A DNA stretch of 64,000 nt from Amycolatopsis alkalitolerans (GTDB taxonomy: Bacteria; Actinomycetota; Actinomycetes; Mycobacteriales; Pseudonocardiaceae): positions 37,297-101,296 of the forward strand of contig NZ_VDFW01000024.1 in NCBI RefSeq assembly GCF_006152065.1, given 5' to 3'. The position numbers and the translations under genes were made by a program. Under the pieces are notes generated by a model. That model worked only from the letters and a program-made list of their open reading frames with translations, had not been told where the DNA came from and made no database searches. Position 1 is the stretch's first letter, and each line of letters starts with the position of its first letter. Positions 1 through 10,104 of this stretch are shown piece by piece.

Positions 1-33
1 CGCCCGGTCACCGAGGAGGCCGGTGACCGGGCG
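1..33 (-). terminator. Hairpin terminator after the small membrane protein gene
   Basis: A perfect 12-bp inverted repeat is visible: CGCCCGGTCACC at 1-12 and GGTGACCGGGCG at 22-33, with a 9-nt loop. The stop codon of the leftward small membrane protein gene (8-10) lies inside the left arm. There is no clear T-run within the window, so its role as a terminator is inferred from position and stem strength. Confidence 0.6.
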
Positions 34-259
34 GGTTCACCCGTCGTCCAGCTCCCGTGGGGACTTCGCGCGGTCGTCCCTCGCGTCCCAGTTGATCGGT
101 GAAGCCCGCATCTCGCCCCGTGCGCGCCCGATCGCCCCAGCGCGGCATCATGATCTTCTGCTGGCCGGGCACCCGGCGATCCCGCAGGTCGGTGATCAGC
201 GCCGCGCCCAGCAGCAGCGCGAGCACGGTCCCCAGGACGATCCAGAGCGTCAGCATCAT
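8..259 (-). CDS. Small single-pass membrane protein, hypothetical
   Basis: This 83-residue protein begins with a hydrophobic helix (about residues 2-22, MLTLWIVLGTVLALLLGAAL). The remainder is a strongly basic and polar cytoplasm-like tail rich in Arg and Gly. The start at 259 is chosen because a GAGGGGGTGGG ribosome binding site lies just upstream; a longer frame to 355 has no such site. It ends inside a strong hairpin. I recognise no family. It follows the PhaC-like hydrolase gene in the same orientation with about 20 bp between them, so it may be the last gene of that operon. A membrane-anchored accessory role is only a guess. Confidence 0.6.
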   Translation of the reverse strand: MMLTLWIVLGTVLALLLGAALITDLRDRRVPGQQKIMMPRWGDRARTGRDAGFTDQLGREGRPREVPTGAGRRVNPPGHRPPR

Positions 260-278
260 CCCACCCCCTCGGACGCAC

Positions 279-1316
279 TCAGGTGAAGAACGCGTCGATA
301 TGCGCCCACGTGGTCGTCCGGGCACGGCGGCCGGTGAGCACGCCCAAGTGTCCACCTGGTGCCACCTGGAAGTCCACCTTCGGCGCCGAAGGCAGCAGCG
401 CGGTCAGCCGTTCGACCGCCCGCCGCGGCGCGATCGTGTCGTTCTCGCCCGCGATGACCAGTACCGGCACGCCGACCCCGGACAGCGAAATGATCCGGCC
501 GCCGAAATCGACCTCGCCGTCCGCCAGATCGTTCGCGCGGAAGAACCGGTGGTACAGCTGGCCGAAGGTGCGGCCGGGATACGCCAGCATGTTGTCCATG
601 AAATGGTCCACCGCCTCGAGTTGCGCGAGGAAATCGCGGTCGTCGAGGTTGCGCAGGATGGCCAGCGGTTTCGTGATCTCCTTGTCGATCCCGGTCGCCC
701 AGAACACCCGGCCGACCACATAGGACGGTGCGCCGCCCAGCAGCCGGTAGAACGGGGTCAGCAGATGACCGCCGGTCGCCGCCACCAGCGGGCGGAACGG
801 GGCGATCAGCGGGATCTCGGTGAAGTCGACCGGCGAAGCGATCGTCACCAGCGACGAGATCGGCAGATCCGGCTGGTCCGCGGCGGTCAGCAGCGAGAAC
901 AGCCCGCCCAGGCACCACGCGATCACCTGCACGCCCTGGCCACCCGCGTCCTCGCTCACGTGCCGGATCGCGCGCGGCAGCACCTCGTCGATCCAGTGCT
1001 CGACGCCGAGCCGCCGGTCGGAGAACGCGACCGAGCCGTAGTCGACGAGGTACGTCCGCCGGCCCTGACCCACCAGATGCTCGGCCAGGCTGCAGCCACG
1101 TCGCAGGTCGAAGCACAGCGTGGGCGCGGCCAGCGGCGGCACGAGCAGGACCGGCGGGCCCGAGGACTCGCCGTGGAACCGGTACACCGACCTGTTCGGC
1201 CCCTGGTCGATCAGCGTGCGCGGCATCGGCCGCAGATCCGCCACCCCGCCCCGGACCTTGCCGACCACGTTCGCCGCGGCAGCCGCCAGACTGACCGGGG
1301 ACAACGAAACGCTCAA
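279..1316 (-). CDS. PhaC-like alpha/beta hydrolase with Cys nucleophile
   Basis: A 345-residue alpha/beta-hydrolase fold protein. The nucleophile elbow reads AWCLGG with Cys135 in place of Ser, as in class I/III polyhydroxyalkanoate synthases (lipase-box-like G-x-C-x-G). A likely catalytic Asp lies in VIAGENDTIAP (Asp293) and the His in PGGHLGVLTGRRA (His323). At 345 residues it is closer in size to PhaC-type subunits or PhaC-like hydrolases than to full class I enzymes. The start is a TTG whose TTGA overlaps the TGA of the upstream short-chain dehydrogenase, so the two are translationally coupled. PHA synthesis itself is not proven: no phaE, phaR or phasin lies nearby. A lipid or thioester acyl-transfer role is the alternative. 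Confidence 0.8.
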   Translation of the reverse strand: MSVSLSPVSLAAAAANVVGKVRGGVADLRPMPRTLIDQGPNRSVYRFHGESSGPPVLLVPPLAAPTLCFDLRRGCSLAEHLVGQGRRTYLVDYGSVAFSDRRLGVEHWIDEVLPRAIRHVSEDAGGQGVQVIAWCLGGLFSLLTAADQPDLPISSLVTIASPVDFTEIPLIAPFRPLVAATGGHLLTPFYRLLGGAPSYVVGRVFWATGIDKEITKPLAILRNLDDRDFLAQLEAVDHFMDNMLAYPGRTFGQLYHRFFRANDLADGEVDFGGRIISLSGVGVPVLVIAGENDTIAPRRAVERLTALLPSAPKVDFQVAPGGHLGVLTGRRARTTTWAHIDAFFT

Positions 1317-2140
1317 GACCGCCGCACCTTCGCCTCGTAGTCGGCTCGCGCACCGGAATGCGCCCGTGTGAACACCTTATCCGCTCCGACCACGCGGACG
1401 AACCACTCCGACGCCGACCGCGGCACGAGCCGGGCGATCCGCCCGGTGATGTCGAGCGATTTCGGCACGAACACGTCGAACCGGGGCTCACGCAGGACGG
1501 CCACGATCGCCCGCGCCACGTCGTCGGGCGGCAGCGACTTGAACATCTTCGTCTCCGGCAACCCGTCGGCCAGACGCGTGCGCACCACGGCCGGCATCAC
1601 GCACGAAATGTCCACACCGGACCCGCGCAGCTCCATCCTGACCGCCTCCGACAACCCGACGACCGCGTGCTTCGTCGCGCAATACGTTGTCGCGCCGGGG
1701 AAACCGGCCTTGCCGGCCATCGAGGCGACGTTCACGATGTGCCCGGCCGCGCGCGGCCGCATCCGCTTGACCGCCTCACGGGTGCCATGGATGACGCTGT
1801 GCAGGTTGATCTCCAGCTGCCGCGTGGTCGCCGCGTCGTCCTCGTCCTCGAACGGTCCGACCAGCATCACCCCGGCGTTGTTGATCAGCACGTCGACCGG
1901 CTCGAGCCGGCGCTCGGCCTCGTCGAGGAACCCGGCGAACGCCTTCCCGTCGGTGACGTCGAGCGGCAGGGCGATGGTCTCCCCGCCGAGCTCGGCCGCG
2001 GTCTTCTCGGCCAGCGCCTGGCGGACGTCGCCGATCGCGATCCGGGCCCCGAACGGGATCAGCGCGGCCGCCGTCGTGGCGCCGATCCCCTACGCCCCGC
2101 CGGTGATGACGATGACCTTGCCGCGCAGCTCCGTTGCCAT
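1313..2140 (-). pseudogene. Short-chain dehydrogenase/reductase interrupted by in-frame TAG
   Basis: Reading leftward from ATG 2140 gives a 275-codon SDR frame with the Rossmann motif TGGA-stop-GIG, then LDVTD, LINNAGV, the catalytic Ser (NVASMAG) and YCATK (Y-x3-K). A TAG codon at 2090-2092 replaces codon 17, the variable residue in the TGxxxGIG cofactor loop (usually Arg or another polar residue). Everything downstream stays in frame and is intact to the stop, which overlaps the PhaC-like gene. An internal start at 1891 would give a 192-residue protein without the nucleotide-binding loop, probably inactive. Either this is a recent nonsense mutation, a sequencing error, or a read-through site. 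The ATG at 2140 has a GCAGGA site eight bases upstream. Confidence 0.8.
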
Positions 2141-2275
2141 GGCGCCCATCCTGCCGGGTGCGGGACAGTTTTTCCACCAGTGTCACAACGCGGTGAGGAT
2201 GCGCGGACCGTCCTCGGTCACGGCGATCGCCTCGCCGGCTGCCCGGGTGCGCCAACTCGATCACAGATCTCCTGT

Positions 2276-2291
2276 CGGTATAATTATACCG
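2276..2291. promoter_or_regulatory. Symmetric AT-rich palindrome with opposed -10 boxes
   Basis: A 16-bp perfect palindrome CGGTATAATTATACCG lies between the divergent SDR and SARP genes. It contains a perfect TATAAT on the plus strand (2279-2284) and a perfect TATAAT on the minus strand (2283-2288). In this GC-rich context it stands out sharply. It could serve as a bidirectional promoter core, a regulator binding site, or both. I see no good -35 hexamer at the usual spacing for either direction. Confidence 0.6.
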
Positions 2292-2381
2292 GTATTTCTA
2301 TCACAGTGGTACCGGCGTGGCAACGGCCTGTACGGGGTTCCGTATGGTCTGTGTGAACAGCATTCAATGGAGATCACGCCC

Positions 2382-5234
2382 GTGCCAACGACAGCCGTTA
2401 CGCCGAGTCACGAGATCTGGCGCTTCCGACTGCTCGGCCGGTTCTCCGCCACGGCCGGCGGCGAGGCGGTGAGCATCCGGTCGCGGTTGCACCAGACCCT
2501 GCTCGCCACCCTCCTCGCCCATCCCAACCAGGTCGTGCCCGCCGACGACCTCGTCGACGCGATCTGGCAGCGCCGCCCCAAGAACGCCAGCAACAGCCTG
2601 CACGTACTGGTCAAACGCCTGCGCGCGGCGCTCGGCGCGGCGGACCGCGTCCGCGCCGAGCCCGGCGGGTACCGGATAGTCGTCGCCGAACACGAGCTCG
2701 ACCTGCTCGAGTTCACCGCGCTGCTCAAGGCGGCGAGGGAGGCCGGGGACCAGATCACGGAGCGCGACTACCTGGCCGCCGCGCTCGCCCTGTGGTCCGA
2801 CGGCCCCATCCCGCCGCCCCTCGCCGACCGGGATCTCCGCGAGTTGGAGGAGCTACGGCTGACCGCGCTGAGCCGCCGCATCGCGCTGGACCTCGAGACC
2901 GGTCGCGAGGCGGAGGCCGTCACCGAGCTGCGGTGGCTGACCCAGCGGCATCCGCTGCGCGAAGGTTTCTGGGCCCAGCTCATGCGTGCCCTCTACCAGG
3001 CGGGTTCACAGGCGGAAGCGCTTGCGGCCTACGCCGACGCGCGCGCGGTCCTGGCCGAGGAGCTGGGTGTCGAACCGGGTGCCGAGCTCCGGGAACTGCA
3101 CGCGGCAGCGCTGTCGGCCGACGGCTCAAGCGGCTGGACGCCGGTCTGCCAGCTGCCGTCCGGGATCGACGATTTCGTCGGCCGCGAGGACGCCCTTGCC
3201 CGGCTGGCACAGCTCGTCGAACCCGGTGAAGCGGCACGGGTCGTCGTCGTATGGGGGCAACCGGGGGTCGGCAAGAGCACGCTCGCGGTACAGGCCGCGC
3301 ATCGGCTGCGCGAGCGATACCCGGACGGCCAGTGCTTCGCCACGCTTCACGACCGGCACTCGGGCCGGGCTTCCGCCCACGAACTGCTCGAACAGCTGCT
3401 GCTGGCCAGCGGGCTGCCGGCGGGGCAGATCCCGGTGCGGACCGGGGCCCGCTCGGCCGCGCTGCGGGCCCGCCTGGCCGACCGCCGCATCCTGCTCGTG
3501 CTCGACGACGTCGGCGAGACCGCGCAGATCCTGCCCGCGCTGCCCGGGACCGGCGGCTGCGCGGTACTCGTGACCTCGCGCCGGTCCCTGCTCGACCTGC
3601 CGAACGCGCGCCGCATGCGGATCGAACCGCTGCGCGGGGACGTCGGGGTCCGCCTGCTCAGCCAGATGATCGGCGCGGACAGGGTTGCGGCCGAACGCGC
3701 CGAGGCCGAAGAGCTCGTGCGGTTGTGCGGTGCTCTGCCGCTCGCGCTGCGGATCGCGGGCGCGCGGCTTTCCCTGCATCCGGAAGGCCGGTTGAGCGCG
3801 CTCGTGCAGCGGCTGCGGGACGAGCGGACCCGCCTCGACGAACTCGCGGTCGAGGGGATGGAGGTCCGCGCGAGCCTGGCGCTGAGCTACCGCGCGCTCG
3901 GCCCGCCGGCGCAGGAGGCGCTGCGCCGGACGGCCATGCTGCCGCGCAGCGGTTTCCCGGCCTGGGCGCTCGGCGCGGTCACCGACGGCAGCGACGGCGA
4001 GCGGCTGATCGAAGCGTTGGCGGCCTCGGCGATGCTGGAGCCGTGCGGGGTCGACGAGGCCGGGCAGACCCGGTACCGCACGCATGATCTCGTCGCGCTG
4101 TACGCCCAGGACCTGGCGGTCGGCGAGGACCGGTTGCCGCCCTTGCGCCGGCTGCTCGACGTCCAGCTCGCCCGCGGCGAGGAGGTCTACCACGCGGCCG
4201 CGCGCTGGACCGAAGAGCTGCAGCCGTACCGGCCACCCGGCGCGGCACCATCCGAAGTGGACCTTCCCCCGCTCGAGTGCCCGGCGGCCTGGGCACGGGC
4301 GGAACGGAACCTGCTGCTGGCGGCCATCGACCAGGCCTGCTCGGCCGGCTGGCACGCCGACGCGGCCCGGCTCGCGGATCTGGTCATCCCGTCGCTGCAC
4401 CTCGGCGGCGGGTTCGACGAGCTCATCGCCGCCCGGCGGCGGATCGCCGAGGCGGCACGTGCGGCGGGCGACGAACTGGTCGCGTGGCGTGCCGACTACG
4501 GCCGAGCCGAGGCGTCGCTCGCGGAGGACGTCGCGGAGTCCGAACGCACCTTCGTGGCCTGTGCGCGCGCCTTCGATCGGCTGGGAGCCACGACCGAACT
4601 GGTGTTCAGCCTGACCGGCGTGGCGTTCTGCCGCATGATGCGCAACGAGCTCGATCTGAGGACGGCCGAACGAGCGGTGCGGATCGCGGAGACTGGCGAG
4701 GACAGGATCGCCTACTGCACGGCCAGCCGGACGCTCGCGCAGATCCTGCAGCAGCTCGACCGGACGCGGGAAGCCGTGTGGATCCTGAAGAAGACGAGCC
4801 AGGAGGCCGCGAAACTCGAAGTCGATTCGCTCACCGCGGGTCTCTACCGCGAGCTGGCGCGCGCGGCCCTGCTGCTGGGCGACGTCGAAACCGCGGCGGC
4901 CGCCTGTGCCGACGCCGCGCCGCTGCTCAGCGGCAACCCGCATGACGAAGGGTGGTTGCTGCAGCTGCGCAGCCGGGTCGAGACGGCGCAGAACAGGTTC
5001 GGCGACGCGGCGGCCACCGCGCGGCGCTCGCACGAGATCTTCACCGACCTCGGCGACCGGCGCGCCGCAGCGAGCTCCCTGATCTGGCTGGCGGACGCCT
5101 TGTGGCGCGGCGGCGACCGGAGCGAGGCGGCGGCGCTGGCCCAGCAGGCGCGGGATGCGCTGGAGGCGATGGGCTCGACGATCCTCGCGCCCCAAGCCGA
5201 GCGCATCCTCGCCGACGCCACACGCACCGCCTGA
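2382..5234 (+). CDS. AfsR/SARP-family regulator (BTAD, NB-ARC, TPR)
   Basis: A large transcriptional regulator of about 950 residues. It has an N-terminal winged-helix OmpR-like DNA-binding domain (about residues 12-95), a bacterial transcriptional activation domain (about 100-245), an NB-ARC/STAND ATPase with Walker A GQPGVGKST at 292-300 and hhhhDD near residue 370, and a C-terminal TPR-like helical region (about 600-950). This order matches AfsR-type regulators that activate secondary metabolism or stress genes. I prefer GTG 2382, which has GGAG nine bases upstream; ATG 2367 is an alternative without a good site. It is divergent from the broken SDR. No biosynthetic cluster is adjacent, so its target is unknown. 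Confidence 0.88.
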   Translation: MPTTAVTPSHEIWRFRLLGRFSATAGGEAVSIRSRLHQTLLATLLAHPNQVVPADDLVDAIWQRRPKNASNSLHVLVKRLRAALGAADRVRAEPGGYRIVVAEHELDLLEFTALLKAAREAGDQITERDYLAAALALWSDGPIPPPLADRDLRELEELRLTALSRRIALDLETGREAEAVTELRWLTQRHPLREGFWAQLMRALYQAGSQAEALAAYADARAVLAEELGVEPGAELRELHAAALSADGSSGWTPVCQLPSGIDDFVGREDALARLAQLVEPGEAARVVVVWGQPGVGKSTLAVQAAHRLRERYPDGQCFATLHDRHSGRASAHELLEQLLLASGLPAGQIPVRTGARSAALRARLADRRILLVLDDVGETAQILPALPGTGGCAVLVTSRRSLLDLPNARRMRIEPLRGDVGVRLLSQMIGADRVAAERAEAEELVRLCGALPLALRIAGARLSLHPEGRLSALVQRLRDERTRLDELAVEGMEVRASLALSYRALGPPAQEALRRTAMLPRSGFPAWALGAVTDGSDGERLIEALAASAMLEPCGVDEAGQTRYRTHDLVALYAQDLAVGEDRLPPLRRLLDVQLARGEEVYHAAARWTEELQPYRPPGAAPSEVDLPPLECPAAWARAERNLLLAAIDQACSAGWHADAARLADLVIPSLHLGGGFDELIAARRRIAEAARAAGDELVAWRADYGRAEASLAEDVAESERTFVACARAFDRLGATTELVFSLTGVAFCRMMRNELDLRTAERAVRIAETGEDRIAYCTASRTLAQILQQLDRTREAVWILKKTSQEAAKLEVDSLTAGLYRELARAALLLGDVETAAAACADAAPLLSGNPHDEGWLLQLRSRVETAQNRFGDAAATARRSHEIFTDLGDRRAAASSLIWLADALWRGGDRSEAAALAQQARDALEAMGSTILAPQAERILADATRTA

Positions 5235-5245
5235 CGCGCGGCAAT

Positions 5246-5298
5246 GCCGTGAGGGGGTCCCTCACGGCCAATAAGGGCATGAGGGGGTCCCTCACGGC
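5246..5298. repeat. Two copies of a GTGAGGGGGTCCCTCAC hairpin
   Basis: The 5246-5268 element has perfect 10-bp arms (GCCGTGAGGG and CCCTCACGGC) around a GGT loop. A second, near-identical copy sits at 5277-5298 with the TGAGGG/CCCTCA core. They lie directly after the SARP gene and before the 3' end of the leftward acyl-CoA dehydrogenase gene. They may act as terminators for both, or belong to a dispersed palindromic repeat family. The rest of 5300-5428 shows nothing I can support. Confidence 0.6.
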
Positions 5299-5428
5299 AC
5301 GGCGCCGTTGCTGGTGTCAGTGAGCTGTCAGTGGAGGGCTGCGATCATTCGCGCAGGGCTGGACCGCGCTTTGGGGGTCGGCCCAGCGACGTTGCAGTCG
5401 GGCGGCGCCAGCGCCGTCGCCGCCAGAC

Positions 5429-6583
5429 TCAGCGCAGGCCCAGTTCGCGGGCGATGAGCATCCGCTGGATCTCGCTCGTTCCCTCGCCGATCTCCAGGAT
5501 CTTCGCGTCGCGGTAGAAGCGGCCGACGGGGAACTCGTTCATGAAGCCGTAACCACCGAAGATCTGCGTCGCGTCGCGGGCGTTGTCCATCGCGGCGTTG
5601 GAGGACACGAGTTTCGCGATCGACGCCTCCCGCTTGAACGGCTCGCCCCGCAGCATCTTCGCCGCCGCCTCGTAGTACGCCAGCCGCGCGGTGTGCGCCC
5701 GGATCTCCATGTCCGCGATCTTGAACTGGATCGCCTGGTAACCGCCGATCTGGTTGCCGAACGCCTCCCGCTCGTGCGCGTACCGCAGGCATTCGTCCAC
5801 GCAGCCCTGGGCCAGGCCGACGCTCAGCGCGGCGATCGCCACCCGGCCCTCGTCCAGGATGGACAGGAACTGGGCGTATCCGCGGCCACGCGTCCCGAGC
5901 AGGTTCTCCGCGGGCACCCGGCAGTCCGAAAAGGACAGACCGTGCGTGTCCGAAGCGTTCCAGCCCACCTTCGAGTACTTCGGTTCGACGGTGAAACCAG
6001 GCGTCCCCGACGGCACGATGATCGTCGAGATCTCCTTGCCGCCATCGGATTTCGTTCCGGTCACCGCGGTCACCGTGACCAGCCGGGTGATGTCCGTGCC
6101 GGAGTTGGTGATGAACGACTTGCTGCCGTTGATGACCCACTGGTCGCCGTCGAGTTTCGCGGTCGTACGGGTCGCGCCGGCGTCGGAGCCGCCGCCCGGC
6201 TCGGTCAGGCCGAACCCGCCGAGCGCCTCCCCCGCGCACAACGCGGGCAGCCAGCGTTCCTTCTGCTCCTGGCTGCCGTAGCGGAAGATCGGCATCGCGC
6301 CGAGGGAAACCCCGGCTTCCAGCGTCACCGCGACCGACGAGTCGACCCGCCCGAGTTCTTCGAGCGCCAGGCACAGGGCGAAGTAGTCCCCGCCCATCCC
6401 GCCGAACTCCTCCGGGAACGGCAGGCCGAACAGGCCCATCCGCCCCATCTGCGCCACCAGGTCGTACGGGAACTCCTCGCGCTCGTAGAACCCGCCGATC
6501 ACGGGCGCCACCTCGTTCTGCGCGAAGTCGTGCACCGTCTTTCTCAGCGCCTCGTACTCTTCACCGAGCCTGAAGTCGATCAT
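5429..6583 (-). CDS. Acyl-CoA dehydrogenase (FadE19-like, branched-chain catabolism)
   Basis: A 384-residue flavoprotein of the acyl-CoA dehydrogenase family. It shows [13 protein letters not shown] (FAD/substrate loop), [12 protein letters not shown], and the C-terminal IGEGTSEIQ containing Glu367, the position of the catalytic base in short/medium-chain enzymes. The ATG at 6583 overlaps the accA1 stop (ATGA) and has GGAGG upstream, so it is the third gene of the accD1-accA1-fadE operon. The same trio occurs in M. tuberculosis (Rv2502c-Rv2500c) for branched-chain/leucine degradation. The likely substrate is isovaleryl-CoA or a related short branched acyl-CoA, inferred from operon context. 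Confidence 0.9.
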   Translation of the reverse strand: MIDFRLGEEYEALRKTVHDFAQNEVAPVIGGFYEREEFPYDLVAQMGRMGLFGLPFPEEFGGMGGDYFALCLALEELGRVDSSVAVTLEAGVSLGAMPIFRYGSQEQKERWLPALCAGEALGGFGLTEPGGGSDAGATRTTAKLDGDQWVINGSKSFITNSGTDITRLVTVTAVTGTKSDGGKEISTIIVPSGTPGFTVEPKYSKVGWNASDTHGLSFSDCRVPAENLLGTRGRGYAQFLSILDEGRVAIAALSVGLAQGCVDECLRYAHEREAFGNQIGGYQAIQFKIADMEIRAHTARLAYYEAAAKMLRGEPFKREASIAKLVSSNAAMDNARDATQIFGGYGFMNEFPVGRFYRDAKILEIGEGTSEIQRMLIARELGLR

Positions 6584-8517
6584 CTTTCCGCCTCCGGGGT
6601 CACCACGGCCAGTGTTTCGTCCAGCGCGACCTGTTGGCCGGCCTGGACACGCAGTTCGCTCACCACACCGTCGACGGGCGCGACTACGGTGTGTTCCATC
6701 TTCATCGCTTCGACCACGACGAGCGGCGTGCCAGCCGCGACGCGCTCGTCCGGCGAGACCTTCACCACCAGCACGGTGCCCGGCATCGGGCTCACCACCG
6801 GCCCGCCCTCGGCCGTTTCCCCGTGCGTGGCAAGGAGATTCGGGCGTTCGACGACGGCGACCGCGACGCCGTCGCGCGCCAGCCAGTCCCCCGCCCGCAG
6901 GTACCGGCGGAACTGATCGCCGTAGTGCACCTCGAGCCGATCTCCCTGGCGGCGCGCGGAAACCCGGACCGCGGCACCGTCGTTCACGGCGACCGAAGCG
7001 GCTTCGGGCGACCCCTCGACCCGGATCAGTGCCTCGGTTTCCCTTGCCCTGAGCCGGAGAGTCACGCCCCCGCGGCCGCCCAGCCGCCAGCCGCTCGGCA
7101 CGTCCCACGGATCCACGACCCCGGCCGAGGGCCACAGGCCGATCACCCGGTCCACCGCCGCGGCGACGAAGAACTCCTCGGGAACGGAAGCCGACACCAG
7201 CGAATCCAGCCGCCGCCCGACCAGTTCCGTGTCCAGCTGTCCGCTTTGGACGTCCGGATCCGCGAGCAGCCTCCGCAGGAACGAGACGTTCGTGGTCAGC
7301 CCGAGTACGGCGGTGTCCGCCAGCGCCCGGTCGAGCCGGTGCAGCGCCGCCGCCCGGTCCGGACCCCACGCGATCACCTTGGCCAGCATCGGGTCGTAGC
7401 CGGAACCGACGACCGCACCGGGTTCCAGCCAGGAATCGACCCGGACCCCGGCAGGCTCGCCAAGCGCCAGAACCGTTCCGCCGGTCGGGATGAAGCCGCG
7501 AGCCGGATCCTCCGCGTACACCCGCGCCTCGATCGCGTGCCCGTTGAGCCGGATGTCCTCCTGCGCGAGGGAAAGCCGTTCACCGGCGGCGATCCGGACC
7601 TGCCATTCGACGAGGTCGAGCCCGGTCACCAGTTCGGTCACCGGATGCTCGACCTGCAGGCGAGTGTTCATCTCCATGAAGAAGAACTCGTCCGGCGCCT
7701 TGGCCGACACGATGAACTCGACCGTGCCCGCTCCGGTGTAGCCGACCGAGCGCGCGGCCTCGGCCGCGGCGGCGCCCATCCGCTCGCGCGTCGCTTCGTC
7801 GAGCAGCACCGACGGCGCCTCCTCGACGATCTTCTGGTGCCGCCGTTGCAGGCTGCATTCGCGCTCACCGAGGTGAAGCACGGTGCCGTGCGTGTCGGCG
7901 AGCACCTGGATCTCGATATGCCGCGGGGTGGTGACGAACCGTTCCAGCAGGAGCCGGTCGTCGCCGAACGCGGAACGCGCCTCCCGCTGCGCCGACTCGA
8001 CCGCCGCGGAAAGCTCCGCCGGGCCGGTCACCAGCCGCATGCCCTTACCGCCACCGCCCGCGGACGGTTTGAGCAGCAACGGGTAACCGACCTCGGCGGC
8101 AGCAGTGGTGAAATCGTCCACATCAGACAGACCAGGTACCACCGGTACGCCCGCGGCCGAGACGGTGGCCTTCGCGTGGATCTTGTCGCCCATCGCTTCG
8201 ATCGCCTCGGCGGGCGGCCCGATGAGCACCAGACCCGCCCGCGCGCACGCACGGGCGAAGGCCGCGTTCTCCGCGAGGAACCCGTACCCGGGATGCACCG
8301 CCTGTGCACCGGTTTCCAGCGCGGTCGCCACGATGTCCTCAATGGACAGATAGCTGGAGATCCGGGCCGCGGTGTCGCCGTCGCGCACCTGCCGCGCCGC
8401 CGCGTCCGCGTCGCTGTACACCGCGACGGACCGGATGCCCATTTCGCGCAGCGTCCGGATCACCCGGACGGCGATCTCGCCCCGGTTCGCCACGAGAATG
8501 CTGTCGAACATCCGCAT
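6580..8517 (-). CDS. accA1: Acyl-CoA carboxylase alpha subunit (biotin carboxylase + BCCP)
   Basis: A 645-residue biotin-dependent carboxylase subunit, probably of methylcrotonyl-CoA carboxylase. The N-terminal biotin carboxylase domain (to about residue 450) contains [15 protein letters not shown], the glycine-rich ATP loop [11 protein letters not shown] and [14 protein letters not shown]. The C-terminal biotinyl domain carries EAMKMEH with the biotin-accepting Lys606. It ATP-dependently carboxylates biotin for transfer by the partner AccD1. The ATG at 8517 shares one base with the accD1 stop (TGATG) and has AGGA upstream. The 3' end overlaps the acyl-CoA dehydrogenase start by 4 bp. The methylcrotonyl-CoA assignment rests on the neighbours. 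Confidence 0.92.
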   Translation of the reverse strand: MRMFDSILVANRGEIAVRVIRTLREMGIRSVAVYSDADAAARQVRDGDTAARISSYLSIEDIVATALETGAQAVHPGYGFLAENAAFARACARAGLVLIGPPAEAIEAMGDKIHAKATVSAAGVPVVPGLSDVDDFTTAAAEVGYPLLLKPSAGGGGKGMRLVTGPAELSAAVESAQREARSAFGDDRLLLERFVTTPRHIEIQVLADTHGTVLHLGERECSLQRRHQKIVEEAPSVLLDEATRERMGAAAAEAARSVGYTGAGTVEFIVSAKAPDEFFFMEMNTRLQVEHPVTELVTGLDLVEWQVRIAAGERLSLAQEDIRLNGHAIEARVYAEDPARGFIPTGGTVLALGEPAGVRVDSWLEPGAVVGSGYDPMLAKVIAWGPDRAAALHRLDRALADTAVLGLTTNVSFLRRLLADPDVQSGQLDTELVGRRLDSLVSASVPEEFFVAAAVDRVIGLWPSAGVVDPWDVPSGWRLGGRGGVTLRLRARETEALIRVEGSPEAASVAVNDGAAVRVSARRQGDRLEVHYGDQFRRYLRAGDWLARDGVAVAVVERPNLLATHGETAEGGPVVSPMPGTVLVVKVSPDERVAAGTPLVVVEAMKMEHTVVAPVDGVVSELRVQAGQQVALDETLAVVTPEAER

Positions 8518-10094
8518 CACATCCTGAAAACGCCGTAGCCGACCGGTTCCAGCGGCGCGTTCGCCGCCGCGGACAGCGCGAGCCCGAGCACCGTGCGGGT
8601 GTCGGCCGGATCGATCACGCCGTCGTCCCACAGCCGCGCCGTCGAGTAGTACGGATTGCCCTGTTCCTCGTACTGCGCGCGAATCCGGTCCTTGAATTCG
8701 CCCTCGGCGTCGCTACGGACCGTCGAGAGCACCGACGCCGCCTGCTCGCCGCCCATCACCGAAATCCGGGCGTTGGGCCACATCCACAGGAACCGTGGCG
8801 AGTACGCGCGGCCGCACATCGAATAGTTGCCCGCCCCGAAGGAACCGCCGATGATGACCGTGAACTTCGGCACCCGCGCGCACGCGACCGCGGTGACCAT
8901 CTTCGCGCCGTGCTTGGCGATCCCGCCGGCTTCGTACGCCTTTCCCACCATGAATCCGCTGATGTTCTGCAGGAACACCAGGGGAATCGAGCGCTTGTCG
9001 CACAGTTCGATGAAATGCGCGCCCTTCATCGCGGACTCGGAGAACAGCACCCCGTTGTTCGCGATGATGCCGACCGGATGCCCGTGGAGATGCGCGAAGC
9101 CGGTCACCAGCGTCGCGCCGTACTCCTTCTTGAACTCCGCGAACCTGCTGCCGTCGACGATCCGGGCGATCACCTCGCGCACGTCATAGGGCGTGCGGGA
9201 ATCCGTCGGCACGACACCGTAAAGCTGCCCGGGATCGACTGCCGGTGCCTCGGCCGGCAGCACTTCCCACGGACGAGGGGCGCGCGGGCCGAGCGTCGAC
9301 ACGATCGAGCGCACGATCTGCAGCGCATGCGCGTCGTCGTGGGCCAGGTGGTCGGTGACGCCGGACTGGCGGGCGTGCACATCGCCGCCGCCCAGTTCCT
9401 CAGCCGTGACGACCTCGCCGGTCGCGGCCTTCACCAGCGGCGGGCCGCCGAGGAAGATCGTGCCCTGGTTCCGCACGATCACGGCTTCGTCGCTCATCGC
9501 CGGCACGTACGCGCCGCCCGCGGTGCAGGAGCCGAGCACCGCGGCGATCTGCGGGATACCGCGAGCGGACATGGTGGCCTGGTTGTAGAAGATGCGGCCG
9601 AAATGCTCGCGGTCGGGGAACACCTCGTCCTGGCGGGGCAGGAACGCGCCGCCGGAGTCGACGAGGTAGACGCACGGAAGGTTGTTGTGCAGCGCGACTT
9701 CCTGCGCGCGCAGGTGCTTCTTGACGGTCATCGGGTAGTACGTGCCGCCCTTGACCGTGGCGTCGTTCGCGACGATCACGCATTCGCGGCCGGACACCCG
9801 CCCGATGCCGGTGATGATGCCGGCCGCGGGCGCCTCGTCGCCGTAGAGGCCGTTCGCGGCGAGACCGGACAGCTCCAGGAACGGCGAGCCCGTGTCGAGC
9901 AGGGCGTCCACCCGGTTACGGGGTAGCAGCTTGCCGCGCTCGACGTGCCGGGTGCGGGACCGCTCCGGGCCGCCGAGCCGCGCGGTCTCGAGCCGCTTGC
10001 GCAGGTCCTCGACGAGTTCGGCGTGCGCGGTGACGTTGCGCGCGTAGCTCTCGCTCCGCGGGTCCGCGGACGTGGTCAGCGTCGGTGTGTCCAT
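8517..10094 (-). CDS. accD1: Acyl-CoA carboxylase beta subunit (carboxyltransferase)
   Basis: A 525-residue carboxyltransferase with both crotonase-like halves. Recognisable elements are [47 protein letters not shown] and [20 protein letters not shown], typical of methylcrotonyl-CoA carboxylase beta rather than propionyl- or acetyl-CoA enzymes. It transfers carboxybiotin CO2 to the acyl-CoA made by the downstream dehydrogenase. It is the first gene of the operon. The ATG at 10094 has only a weak GGGCTGG site. The promoter region holds the paired inverted repeats described at 10105-10148, so regulation by a TetR-type repressor is likely. Confidence 0.92.
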   Translation of the reverse strand: MDTPTLTTSADPRSESYARNVTAHAELVEDLRKRLETARLGGPERSRTRHVERGKLLPRNRVDALLDTGSPFLELSGLAANGLYGDEAPAAGIITGIGRVSGRECVIVANDATVKGGTYYPMTVKKHLRAQEVALHNNLPCVYLVDSGGAFLPRQDEVFPDREHFGRIFYNQATMSARGIPQIAAVLGSCTAGGAYVPAMSDEAVIVRNQGTIFLGGPPLVKAATGEVVTAEELGGGDVHARQSGVTDHLAHDDAHALQIVRSIVSTLGPRAPRPWEVLPAEAPAVDPGQLYGVVPTDSRTPYDVREVIARIVDGSRFAEFKKEYGATLVTGFAHLHGHPVGIIANNGVLFSESAMKGAHFIELCDKRSIPLVFLQNISGFMVGKAYEAGGIAKHGAKMVTAVACARVPKFTVIIGGSFGAGNYSMCGRAYSPRFLWMWPNARISVMGGEQAASVLSTVRSDAEGEFKDRIRAQYEEQGNPYYSTARLWDDGVIDPADTRTVLGLALSAAANAPLEPVGYGVFRM

Positions 10095-10104
10095 ACCAGC
10101 CCAA

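Noticed and set aside
3126..5195. Long minus-strand frame opposite the SARP gene
   Set aside because: It is a mirror of the high-GC coding strand; the composition is Arg/Gln/His-rich and no domain is seen.
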